DNA of 64,000 nt from Streptomyces roseolus (GTDB taxonomy: Bacteria; Actinomycetota; Actinomycetes; Streptomycetales; Streptomycetaceae). Shown here one piece after another: positions 44,689 through 52,097 of this stretch (positions within the stretch are counted from its first letter, which is position 1; every line of letters starts with the position of its first letter). The stretch lies in contig NZ_BMTV01000032.1 of the NCBI RefSeq assembly GCF_014649855.1, positions 1-64,000 on the forward strand, given 5' to 3'. The notes under the pieces were generated by a model. It ran no database searches. It was given only the letters and a program-made list of their open reading frames with translations, and was not told where the DNA came from. Made by a program: the position numbers and the translations under genes.

Positions 44689-44747
44689 TTGTCGGACCTC
44701 TCGGGCCGTTCTATCGTGCTGATGTATCGAGTCGATACATCAGCACG
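44689..44747 (+). promoter_or_regulatory. padR promoter with a 33-bp perfect palindromic operator
   Basis: The -35 TTGTCG (44689-44694) and -10 TATCGT (44712-44717) are spaced by 17 bp. The -10 and the expected start overlap a perfect palindrome: CGTGCTGATGTATCGA (44715-44730), a central G, and its inverse (44732-44747). Its core GATGTATCG...CGATACATC resembles PadR-type operators (ATGTAT...ATACAT), so the downstream PadR protein is likely to repress itself. The rest of 44412-44793 shows no other gene. Confidence 0.88.
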
Positions 44748-44793
44748 GCATAAGTGTTTCGGACACCGACCGCAGAGCGGAGGAGGGCGACGG

Positions 44794-45468
44794 ATGAGCA
44801 GACGCTCCGGCATCCTCGAATTCGCCGTTCTCGGCCTGCTGCGCGAAGCCCCGATGCACGGGTACGAGCTGCGCAAGCGCCTCAACACCTCGCTCGGCAT
44901 CTTCCGAGCGTTCAGCTACGGGACGCTTTACCCCTGCCTCAAGACGCTGGTCGCCAACGGCTGGTTGATCGAGGAGCCGGGCAGCGCCCCCGAGGAGGCG
45001 CTCGCCTCGTCACTCGCAGGACGCCGGGCCAAGATCGTCTACCGGTTGACGCCCGAAGGGAAGGAGCACTTCGAGGAGCTCCTCTCCCACACCGGCCCGG
45101 ACACCTGGGAGGACGAGCACTTCGCCGCCCGCTTCGCGTTTTTCGGCCAGACCGAGCGCGAGGTGCGGATGCGGGTCCTCGAAGGCCGCCGCAGCCGGCT
45201 GGAGGAGCGCCTGGAGAAGATGCGCGCCTCGCTGGCCCGGACGCGCGAGCGACTCGACGACTACACGCTTGAGCTCCAGCGCCACGGAATGGAGTCCGTG
45301 GAGCGCGAAGTGCGCTGGCTGAACGAGCTCATCGAGAGCGAGCGGGCGGGACGCGACCAGCGGCCCGGCACCGACGCTCCGCACGACAACGATTCTGGAG
45401 AGACGGGCGGCCTGCCCCGGCACGGGGGCAGTACCCGGCCGGATCCGTCCGATGACACCACCAAGTGA
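44794..45468 (+). CDS. PadR-family transcriptional regulator, 224 aa
   Basis: The N-terminal winged helix (ILEFAVLGLLREAPMHGYEL, residues 6-25) and the segment SYGTLYPCLKTLVANGWLI are PadR hallmarks. The C-terminal half is a long coiled coil (RRSRLEERLEKMRASLARTRE) for dimerisation, typical of the Vir_act_alpha_C type. The ATG at 44794 is preceded by AGAGCGGAGGAGGGCG. It likely binds the palindrome at its own promoter. The gene precedes ino1 by 48 bp. Confidence 0.94.
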   Translation: MSRRSGILEFAVLGLLREAPMHGYELRKRLNTSLGIFRAFSYGTLYPCLKTLVANGWLIEEPGSAPEEALASSLAGRRAKIVYRLTPEGKEHFEELLSHTGPDTWEDEHFAARFAFFGQTEREVRMRVLEGRRSRLEERLEKMRASLARTRERLDDYTLELQRHGMESVEREVRWLNELIESERAGRDQRPGTDAPHDNDSGETGGLPRHGGSTRPDPSDDTTK

Positions 45469-45490
45469 AGCCCTGCTTCAGCAGGGCTTC
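45467..45490 (+). terminator. Hairpin between padR and ino1
   Basis: GAAGCCCTGC (45467-45476), loop TTCA, and GCAGGGCTTC (45481-45490) form a perfect 10-bp stem that begins inside the padR stop codon, 26 bp before the ino1 start. It may be a terminator, a processing site or an attenuator adjusting the padR:ino1 ratio. Confidence 0.72.
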
Positions 45491-45516
45491 CACGATCACA
45501 ACAGGGAGCAACCGGA

Positions 45517-46599
45517 ATGGGTTCGGTTCGCGTAGCCATCGTCGGCGTGGGCAACTGCGCCGCCTCGCTGGTGCAGGGCGTCGAGTACTACAAGGACGCC
45601 GACCCGGCGACCAAGGTGCCCGGTCTGATGCACGTCCAGTTCGGCGACTACCACGTCGGTGACGTCGAGTTCGTCGCCGCCTTCGACGTCGACGCGAAGA
45701 AGGTCGGCCTGGACCTCGCGGACGCCATCGGCGCCAGCGAGAACAACACCATCAAGATCTGCGACGTGCCCGCCTCCGGCGTCACCGTCCAGCGCGGCCA
45801 CACCCTCGACGGTCTCGGCAAGTACTACCGCCAGACCATCGAGGAGTCCGCCGAGGCGCCGGTCGACGTCGTCCAGATCCTCAAGGACCGCCAGGTCGAC
45901 GTCCTCGTCTGCTACCTGCCCGTCGGTTCCGAGGAAGCGGCGAAGTTCTACGCCCAGTGCGCCATCGACGCCAAGGTCGCCTTCGTCAACGCCCTCCCGG
46001 TCTTCATCGCCGGCACCAAGGAGTGGGCCGACAAGTTCACCGAGGCCGGTGTCCCGATCGTCGGCGACGACATCAAGTCCCAGGTGGGCGCCACCATCAC
46101 GCACCGCGTGATGGCCAAGCTCTTCGAGGACCGCGGTGTCCGTCTCGAGCGCACCATGCAGCTCAACGTCGGCGGCAACATGGACTTCAAGAACATGCTC
46201 GAGCGCGAGCGCCTGGAGTCCAAGAAGATCTCCAAGACGCAGGCCGTCACCTCGCAGATCCCCGACCGCGAGCTGGGCGACAAGAACGTCCACATCGGCC
46301 CGTCGGACTACGTGGCCTGGCTGGACGACCGCAAGTGGGCGTACGTCCGCCTCGAGGGCCGCGCCTTCGGTGACGTCCCGCTGAACCTCGAGTACAAGCT
46401 CGAGGTCTGGGACTCCCCGAACTCCGCGGGTGTCATCATCGACGCCCTGCGTGCCGCGAAGATCGCCAAGGACCGCGGCATCGGCGGCCCGATCCTCTCC
46501 GCGTCGAGCTACTTCATGAAGTCCCCGCCGGTCCAGTACTTCGACGACGAGGCCCTGGCCAACGTCGAGAAGTTCATCAAGGGCGAGGTCGAGCGCTGA
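45517..46599 (+). CDS. ino1: Inositol-3-phosphate synthase, 360 aa
   Basis: This NAD-dependent enzyme converts glucose-6-phosphate to inositol-3-phosphate, the entry to phosphatidylinositol lipids and mycothiol in actinobacteria. The NAD site is VAIVGVGNCAASLVQGVEYY at the N terminus. The family segments FVNALPVFIAGTKEWADKF, IVGDDIKSQVGATITHR and NVGGNMDFKNML are present. Length matches the mycobacterial-type short form. It follows padR in the same direction and is likely under its control. Confidence 0.97.
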   Translation: MGSVRVAIVGVGNCAASLVQGVEYYKDADPATKVPGLMHVQFGDYHVGDVEFVAAFDVDAKKVGLDLADAIGASENNTIKICDVPASGVTVQRGHTLDGLGKYYRQTIEESAEAPVDVVQILKDRQVDVLVCYLPVGSEEAAKFYAQCAIDAKVAFVNALPVFIAGTKEWADKFTEAGVPIVGDDIKSQVGATITHRVMAKLFEDRGVRLERTMQLNVGGNMDFKNMLERERLESKKISKTQAVTSQIPDRELGDKNVHIGPSDYVAWLDDRKWAYVRLEGRAFGDVPLNLEYKLEVWDSPNSAGVIIDALRAAKIAKDRGIGGPILSASSYFMKSPPVQYFDDEALANVEKFIKGEVER

Positions 46600-46628
46600 C
46601 CCTCCGAGGTCCGATGCGTCTCACCTGA

Positions 46629-46662
46629 CGAGGGTCCCCGCGGCACTGCCCGGGGACCCTCG
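46629..46662 (+). terminator. Strong hairpin after ino1
   Basis: Perfect 12-bp arms CGAGGGTCCCCG (46629-46640) and CGGGGACCCTCG (46651-46662) with a 10-nt loop, 30 bp after the ino1 stop and just before the MFS gene. Confidence 0.88.
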
Positions 46663-46683
46663 CCGTATGTGAGTCTTGCTGCC

Positions 46684-47943
46684 ATGTCCGTCGCACGTGA
46701 TCTGCGCGTACTGCTGCGCCTGCGGGACTTCCGGCGCCTGCTCGCCGTCCGGCTGCTCTCCCAGTGCGCGGACGGGGTCTACCAGGTCGCCCTGGCCACG
46801 TACGTCGTCTTCTCCCCCGAGAAGCAGGCGACCCCCGCCGCCATCGCCTCCGCCATGGCCGTGCTGCTGCTCCCGTACTCCCTCGTCGGCCCCTTCGCCG
46901 GCGTCCTCCTCGACCGCTGGCAGCGCCGCCAGGTCTTCCTCTACGGGAACCTGCTCCGTGCCCTGCTCGCCGGCGGGACCGCCGTGCTGATCCTCGCCCC
47001 GGTCCCCGACTGGCTCTTCTACGCCTCCGCCCTCTCCGTCACGGCCGTCAACCGCTTCGTGCTCGCCGGGCTCTCGGCCGCCCTGCCCCGGGTCGTCGAC
47101 GAGGAACGGCTGGTCGTGGCCAACTCGCTCTCGCCCACCGCCGGCACCCTCGCCGCCACCGTCGGCGGCGGGCTCGCCTTCGGCGTCCGGCTGCTGGCCG
47201 ACGGGTCCGACGCCGCCGTGGTCACCTTCGGTGCCGTGCTGTACCTCTGCGCCGCCCTCGCCTCCCTGCGGATCGCCCGGGCACTGCTCGGTCCCGACCC
47301 GGACCAGGTGCCGGACCGGCTCTCCACGGCCATCGCCTCCACCGCCCGGGGCCTCGCCGCCGGACTGCGCCATCTCGCCGCACGCCGACGGGCCGCCCGG
47401 GCGCTCACCGCCGTCGGGCTGATGCGCTTCTGCTACGGCGCCCTGCTCGTGACCGTGCTGATGCTCTGCCGGTACGCCTGGAGCACCACCGAGTCCGAGG
47501 GGCTCGGACTCCTGGGGATCGCCGTCGCCGCCTCGGGCGCCGGTTTCTTCGCCGCCGCCGTCCTCTCGCCCTGGGCGGTGGGACGGTTCGGGCCCTTCGG
47601 CTGGATGAGGCTCTGCTCGGCCGCGGCCGCCGTCCTCGTCCCGGCGCTCGCCGTGTCCTTCAGGCCGACACCGTTCCTCGTCGCCGCCTTCGTCCTGGGG
47701 TTCATCACCCAGGGAGCGAAGATCGCGACCGACACCGTGGTGCAGACGAGCGTGGACGACGCCTACCGCGGCCGGGTCTTCTCCCTCTACGACGTGCTCT
47801 TCAACGTCGCCTTCGTTGCGGCGGCCGGGGTCTCCGCCCTGATGCTGCCGCCCGACGGCCGCTCACCGCTGCTGATCGTGCTGGTGGCCGGCGGATACGC
47901 GGGCATCACACTGCTCCTGCGCGGGGCCGGCCGGGAACGGTGA
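46684..47943 (+). CDS. MFS transporter, 419 aa
   Basis: This major facilitator superfamily carrier has about twelve helices. Family features are the loop DRWQRRQVFLYGNLLRA between helices 2 and 3 and the second-half equivalent around FGPFGWMRLCSAAA. The substrate is unknown; the closest architecture is that of MFS_1/enterobactin-exporter-like proteins. ATG at 46684 is chosen; a GTG at 46669 would add five residues. No Shine-Dalgarno sequence is obvious for either. Two parS sites follow the stop. Confidence 0.9.
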   Translation: MSVARDLRVLLRLRDFRRLLAVRLLSQCADGVYQVALATYVVFSPEKQATPAAIASAMAVLLLPYSLVGPFAGVLLDRWQRRQVFLYGNLLRALLAGGTAVLILAPVPDWLFYASALSVTAVNRFVLAGLSAALPRVVDEERLVVANSLSPTAGTLAATVGGGLAFGVRLLADGSDAAVVTFGAVLYLCAALASLRIARALLGPDPDQVPDRLSTAIASTARGLAAGLRHLAARRRAARALTAVGLMRFCYGALLVTVLMLCRYAWSTTESEGLGLLGIAVAASGAGFFAAAVLSPWAVGRFGPFGWMRLCSAAAAVLVPALAVSFRPTPFLVAAFVLGFITQGAKIATDTVVQTSVDDAYRGRVFSLYDVLFNVAFVAAAGVSALMLPPDGRSPLLIVLVAGGYAGITLLLRGAGRER

Positions 47944-47944
47944 C

Positions 47945-47958
47945 GTTTCACGTGAAAC
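47945..47958. promoter_or_regulatory. parS: parS site, first of a pair
   Basis: A perfect GTTTCACGTGAAAC, immediately after the MFS stop codon; 26 bp start-to-start from the next site. Confidence 0.95.
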
Positions 47959-47970
47959 ACCGTCCAGGGT

Positions 47971-47984
47971 GTTTCACGTGAAAC
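47971..47984. promoter_or_regulatory. parS: parS site, second of a pair
   Basis: A perfect GTTTCACGTGAAAC between the convergent MFS and cca genes. Confidence 0.95.
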
Positions 47985-47996
47985 ATGGGCGCGGGC

Positions 47997-49439
47997 TCAG
48001 TCGCGCGCGGCCCACCACTCCTTGAGCGCGGCGACGGCCTGCTCGTACTCCATCGGACCGTTCTCCAGGCGCAGCTCCAGGAGGAACTTGTACGCCTGGC
48101 CGACGGCGGGGCCCGGCTTGATCTCCAGGATCTCCTGGATCTGGTTGCCGTCGAGGTCGGGCCGGATCGAGTCCAGCTCCTCCTGTTCCTGGAGCTGGGC
48201 GATGCGCTCCTCCAGGCCGTCATAGGCCCGGGAGAGCGCCGACGCCTTGCGCTTGTTGCGCGTGGTGCAGTCCGAGCGGGTCAGCTTGTGGAGCCGCGAG
48301 AGCAGCGGCCCGGCGTCGCGGACATAGCGGCGCACGGCCGAGTCGGTCCACTCGCCCGTGCCGTAACCGTGGAAGCGCAGGTGCAGCTCCACGAGCCGCG
48401 AGACGTCCTTGACCAGTTCGTTCGAGTACTTCAGCGCGGTCATGCGCTTCTTGGTCATCTTCGCGCCCACCACCTCGTGGTGGTGGAAGGAGACCCGGCC
48501 GTCCTTCTCGAAGCGGCGGGTACGCGGCTTGCCGATGTCGTGGAGGAGCGCGGCGAGACGGAGCACCAGGTCCGGACCGTCCTCCTCCAGGTCGATCGCC
48601 TGGTCGAGGACGGTCAGGGAGTGCTCGTACACGTCCTTGTGCCGGTGGTGCTCATCGCTCTCCAGGCGCAGCGCGGGCAGCTCAGGGAGGACGTGGGCGG
48701 CGAGGCCGGTGTCGACGAGCAGGCCGAGGCCCTTCCGCGGGTGGGCGGAGAGCAGCAGCTTGTTCAGCTCGTCCCGGACACGCTCGGCGGAGACGATCTC
48801 GATCCGGTCGGCCATCTCCGTCATCGCGGTGACGACCTCGGGGGCGACCTCGAAGTCGAGCTGGGCCGCGAAGCGGGCCGCCCGCATCATGCGCAGCGGG
48901 TCGTCGGAGAAGGACTCCTCGGGCGTGCCCGGGGTCCGCAGGACCCGGGCGGCGAGGTCCTCCAGGCCGCCGTGCGGGTCGATGAACTCCTTCTCGGGGA
49001 GGGCCACGGCCATCGCGTTGACGGTGAAGTCACGGCGGACGAGGTCCTGGTCGATGGAGTCGCCGTAGGAGACCTCGGGCTTGCGGGAGGTGCGGTCGTA
49101 CGCCTCGGAGCGGTACGTCGTGACCTCGATCTGGTAGCCGTCCTTCTGCGAGCCGACGGTGCCGAAGGCGATCCCGACCTCCCAGACGGCGTCGGCCCAG
49201 GGGCGGACGATCTTCAGGACGTCCTCGGGGCGGGCGTCCGTGGTGAAGTCCAGGTCGTTGCCGAGCCGGCCGAGGAGGGCGTCCCGTACCGAGCCGCCGA
49301 CCAGGGCGAGGCGGAATCCGGCCTCCTGGAAGCGGCGGGCGAGGTCGTCGGCGACAGGGGCCACGCGCAGCAGTTCGCTGACGGCGCGGCGCTGCACCTG
49401 GCTCAGCTCGGTCGAGGTGTCTTCGTTGGCGTTCGGCAC
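47997..49439 (-). CDS. cca: CCA tRNA nucleotidyltransferase, 480 aa
   Basis: This enzyme adds or repairs the 3'-CCA of tRNAs. The class II nucleotidyltransferase signature LVGGSVRDALLGRLGNDLDF contains GGSVRD and the metal-binding DLD. RRDFTVNAMAV and the DDPLRMMRAARF segment follow. An HD domain (LAALLHDIGKPRTR, HHHEVVGAKM) gives it a phosphohydrolase-like module. Start GTG at 49439 (VPNANEDTS) matches the usual actinobacterial N terminus; no strong ribosome site is visible. It is divergent from the DUF6049 gene. Confidence 0.95.
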   Translation of the reverse strand: MPNANEDTSTELSQVQRRAVSELLRVAPVADDLARRFQEAGFRLALVGGSVRDALLGRLGNDLDFTTDARPEDVLKIVRPWADAVWEVGIAFGTVGSQKDGYQIEVTTYRSEAYDRTSRKPEVSYGDSIDQDLVRRDFTVNAMAVALPEKEFIDPHGGLEDLAARVLRTPGTPEESFSDDPLRMMRAARFAAQLDFEVAPEVVTAMTEMADRIEIVSAERVRDELNKLLLSAHPRKGLGLLVDTGLAAHVLPELPALRLESDEHHRHKDVYEHSLTVLDQAIDLEEDGPDLVLRLAALLHDIGKPRTRRFEKDGRVSFHHHEVVGAKMTKKRMTALKYSNELVKDVSRLVELHLRFHGYGTGEWTDSAVRRYVRDAGPLLSRLHKLTRSDCTTRNKRKASALSRAYDGLEERIAQLQEQEELDSIRPDLDGNQIQEILEIKPGPAVGQAYKFLLELRLENGPMEYEQAVAALKEWWAARD

Positions 49440-49673
49440 AACAGAAAAGGGTACGTGCCCCGCTCCGCCCCAGCGCCCCCGTTTTCCCGTGGCCGCCCCG
49501 TCCGGGCGGGAGCCGTCTGTGAGCTTCTTGTGAAAAGGGCCTCGTCCGGCGTCATCGGCTGGAGGACTCCCCGGCACTCGGCCCCTCCATGCCTCGTTAC
49601 CATGCCTGGACACAGCAACCGGGAACCACTGGCATCACGGGCACCACCGACAACGACGAGGACGGGCGAACGC

Positions 49674-52052
49674 GTGGCTGAGGCGGCAGCTTTCCAGGGA
49701 ACCGGTCCCTCACCCGCCCGCCGGTGGCTGCGGCGCACCCTCACCGTAGCCGTCGGGGCACCCCTCCTCGCCGGTCTGCTCCAGAATCCCTCGGCGGCCG
49801 GGACCGCCGAGGAGGCCCCGGCCTCCCGGACGGTCGATGTGTCCATCGACACGCTGACGCCGAGCGCCCCGGTCGAAGGGGACACCGTCACCGTCACCGG
49901 CACGCTGACCAACCGCGGCAAGCGGACCATCACCGACGCGACGGTGAACCTGCGGGTCGGTCCGCGGATGGACAGCCGCAGCGAGATCGACCAGGTCGCC
50001 CGCCGCAAGGGCTTCCGTTCCGACAGCGACCCCCAGCCGCTGGACTCCCCCGAGATCAAGGTCGCGCGCCTGGCCGCCGGCGTCCCCCAGGACTTCCGGA
50101 TCTCCGTGCCCGTCGCCGATCTGGACCTCGGCGACGAGGGCGGCGTGTACCAGCTGGGCGTCTCCCTCACCGGACAGACCTCGGACGCGAAGTGGGACCG
50201 CGTCCTCGGCATCGAGCGGACCTTCCTGCCGTACCAGCCCGAGCCGACCGCCAAGCGGACCCAGCTCACCTATCTCTGGCCGCTGATCTCCTCGGCCCAC
50301 GTCTCGGCCGACACCGCCGCGGACGACCAGCAGACGCCTGTCTTCCAGGACGACGAGCTCGTCGAGGAGCTGCGACCCGGCGGCCGGCTCGACCAGATGG
50401 TCACCCTGGGCAAGGACCTCCCGGTCACCTGGGTGATCGATCCGGACCTGCTGGCCTCCGTCGACGCCATGGCCAACGGCTACCGGGTCAAGGACGGCAC
50501 CGGGCACATCGCGGGCACCGAGGCGAACCGCAAGCTGGCCGAGCGCTGGCTCGGCGAGCTGGAGAAGGCCGTGCGGGGCCGCAAGGTCGTCGCGCTGCCC
50601 TTCGCCGACCCCGACCTGGCTTCCCTCGCCCACCGCGGCAAGGCCGTGCCCGGCTCCCTCGGGCACCTCCAGTCGGCGACGGCGCTGGCCGGGTCGACCG
50701 TGGAGACGGTCCTCCACGTCCAGCCGGCCACCGACTTCGCCTGGCCCGTCGAGGGCGCCGTCGATCCCTCGATCATGGCGGTCGCGACCTCGGCCGGCGC
50801 CCGCAAGGTGATCGCCCGCAGCGACAGCATCCGGGACGACGACCTCTCCTACACCCCCACGGCGGCCCGCCCCATCGGCGGCGGCGCCACGGCGGTGGTG
50901 AGCGACGCGGAACTCTCGACCGCCTTCCAGGGCGACATGGTCCGCGCCGAGACGTCGACGCTCGCCGTCCAGGAGTTCCTGGCGCAGACCCTCGCGATCA
51001 CCCTGGAACAGCCGCAGGACCGGCGCAGCGTCGTCGTCGCCCCGCAGCGGCAGCCGAGCGTGTCCCAGGCCCAGGCGATGGCGGCCGCCGTGCGCGGGCT
51101 CGGCGCCAAGCGCTGGACCGAGCCGGTCGACCTGGTCGCCGCGGCGGCGGCCAAGCCCGACCCCGACGCCTCCACGAGGGTGCCGCGCGCCTCGCAGTAC
51201 CCGAAGAAGCTCCGTGACGGCGAGCTGCCGGTGGACGCCTTCCGGGACATGAAGACCACGGGTGACGAGCTGAGCGACTTCAAGGTCATCCTCAGCAGGC
51301 AGGACCGGGTCGTGCCGCCGGTGCTCGCCGCGATCAACCGCGAGATGTCCACCTCCTGGCGCGGGCGGACCACCGCGGCGGCGATCTACCGCGTCGACGT
51401 CCAGGACGTCCTCCGACGCCTCACCAAGAGCGTGGTGCTCGTCGACAAGTCCGCCCTGACCCTGTCGGGCCGCAGCGCCACCATCCCCGTCACGGTGCAG
51501 AACAAGCTCCTCCAGGACGTGCAGGGGCTCGTCCTGCGGCTGACCTCCAGCAACGGCACCCGGCTGAAGGTCGACGGAGAGACCTCGGCCGACCTGCCCC
51601 TCACGGTCCGCGCCGGGCACAGCCAGTCGGTGAAGTTCCCCGCCTCGGCCAACGCCAACGGCCAGGTCTCGATGACCGCCCAGCTGTACACGGTGGACGG
51701 CACGCCCTACGGCTCCCCGATGACCTTCTCCGTGAAGGTCTCGGAGATGACCCCGACGGTGATGCTGGTCATCGCCGGCGGTGTGCTGCTCCTCGTCCTC
51801 GCCGGCGTCCGCATGTACAGCCAGCGCAAGCGCCTCGCCGCCCGCGCCGCCGACGCCGACGCCGAAACCGGAACCGAAGCCGAAACCGGCGCACCGATCG
51901 CGGGCGGGCCGGCGGCCGGTACCGAGACCGCGAGCGAAGCCGGGGCCACGAGCGCCACGGCGGACCGAGCCGGGCAGCCGAGTGACCCGGACGCGGACAC
52001 CGGCTCCGAAAGCGGCGACCCGTCGGGCCCGGGTGAGAAAGTGGACCGTTGA
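49674..52052 (+). CDS. Secreted/membrane-anchored DUF6049-type protein, 792 aa
   Basis: An N-terminal signal peptide (RRWLRRTLTVAVGAPLLAGLL) and a C-terminal membrane helix (VMLVIAGGVLLLVLAGVRMY) with a cytoplasmic Ala/Glu-rich tail bracket a large extracellular region. The first extracellular part looks immunoglobulin-like (VSIDTLTPSAPVEGDTVTVT). Function is unknown, but its fixed place before murJ suggests a role in wall assembly. GTG at 49674 has GAGGACGGGCG upstream; ATG at 49602 would add 24 residues ahead of the signal peptide. Confidence 0.88.
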   Translation: MAEAAAFQGTGPSPARRWLRRTLTVAVGAPLLAGLLQNPSAAGTAEEAPASRTVDVSIDTLTPSAPVEGDTVTVTGTLTNRGKRTITDATVNLRVGPRMDSRSEIDQVARRKGFRSDSDPQPLDSPEIKVARLAAGVPQDFRISVPVADLDLGDEGGVYQLGVSLTGQTSDAKWDRVLGIERTFLPYQPEPTAKRTQLTYLWPLISSAHVSADTAADDQQTPVFQDDELVEELRPGGRLDQMVTLGKDLPVTWVIDPDLLASVDAMANGYRVKDGTGHIAGTEANRKLAERWLGELEKAVRGRKVVALPFADPDLASLAHRGKAVPGSLGHLQSATALAGSTVETVLHVQPATDFAWPVEGAVDPSIMAVATSAGARKVIARSDSIRDDDLSYTPTAARPIGGGATAVVSDAELSTAFQGDMVRAETSTLAVQEFLAQTLAITLEQPQDRRSVVVAPQRQPSVSQAQAMAAAVRGLGAKRWTEPVDLVAAAAAKPDPDASTRVPRASQYPKKLRDGELPVDAFRDMKTTGDELSDFKVILSRQDRVVPPVLAAINREMSTSWRGRTTAAAIYRVDVQDVLRRLTKSVVLVDKSALTLSGRSATIPVTVQNKLLQDVQGLVLRLTSSNGTRLKVDGETSADLPLTVRAGHSQSVKFPASANANGQVSMTAQLYTVDGTPYGSPMTFSVKVSEMTPTVMLVIAGGVLLLVLAGVRMYSQRKRLAARAADADAETGTEAETGAPIAGGPAAGTETASEAGATSATADRAGQPSDPDADTGSESGDPSGPGEKVDR

Positions 52053-52097
52053 GCGATGTCGTGGCCGGTCGGCCGGGGACGATGAGGTGGGGTAACC

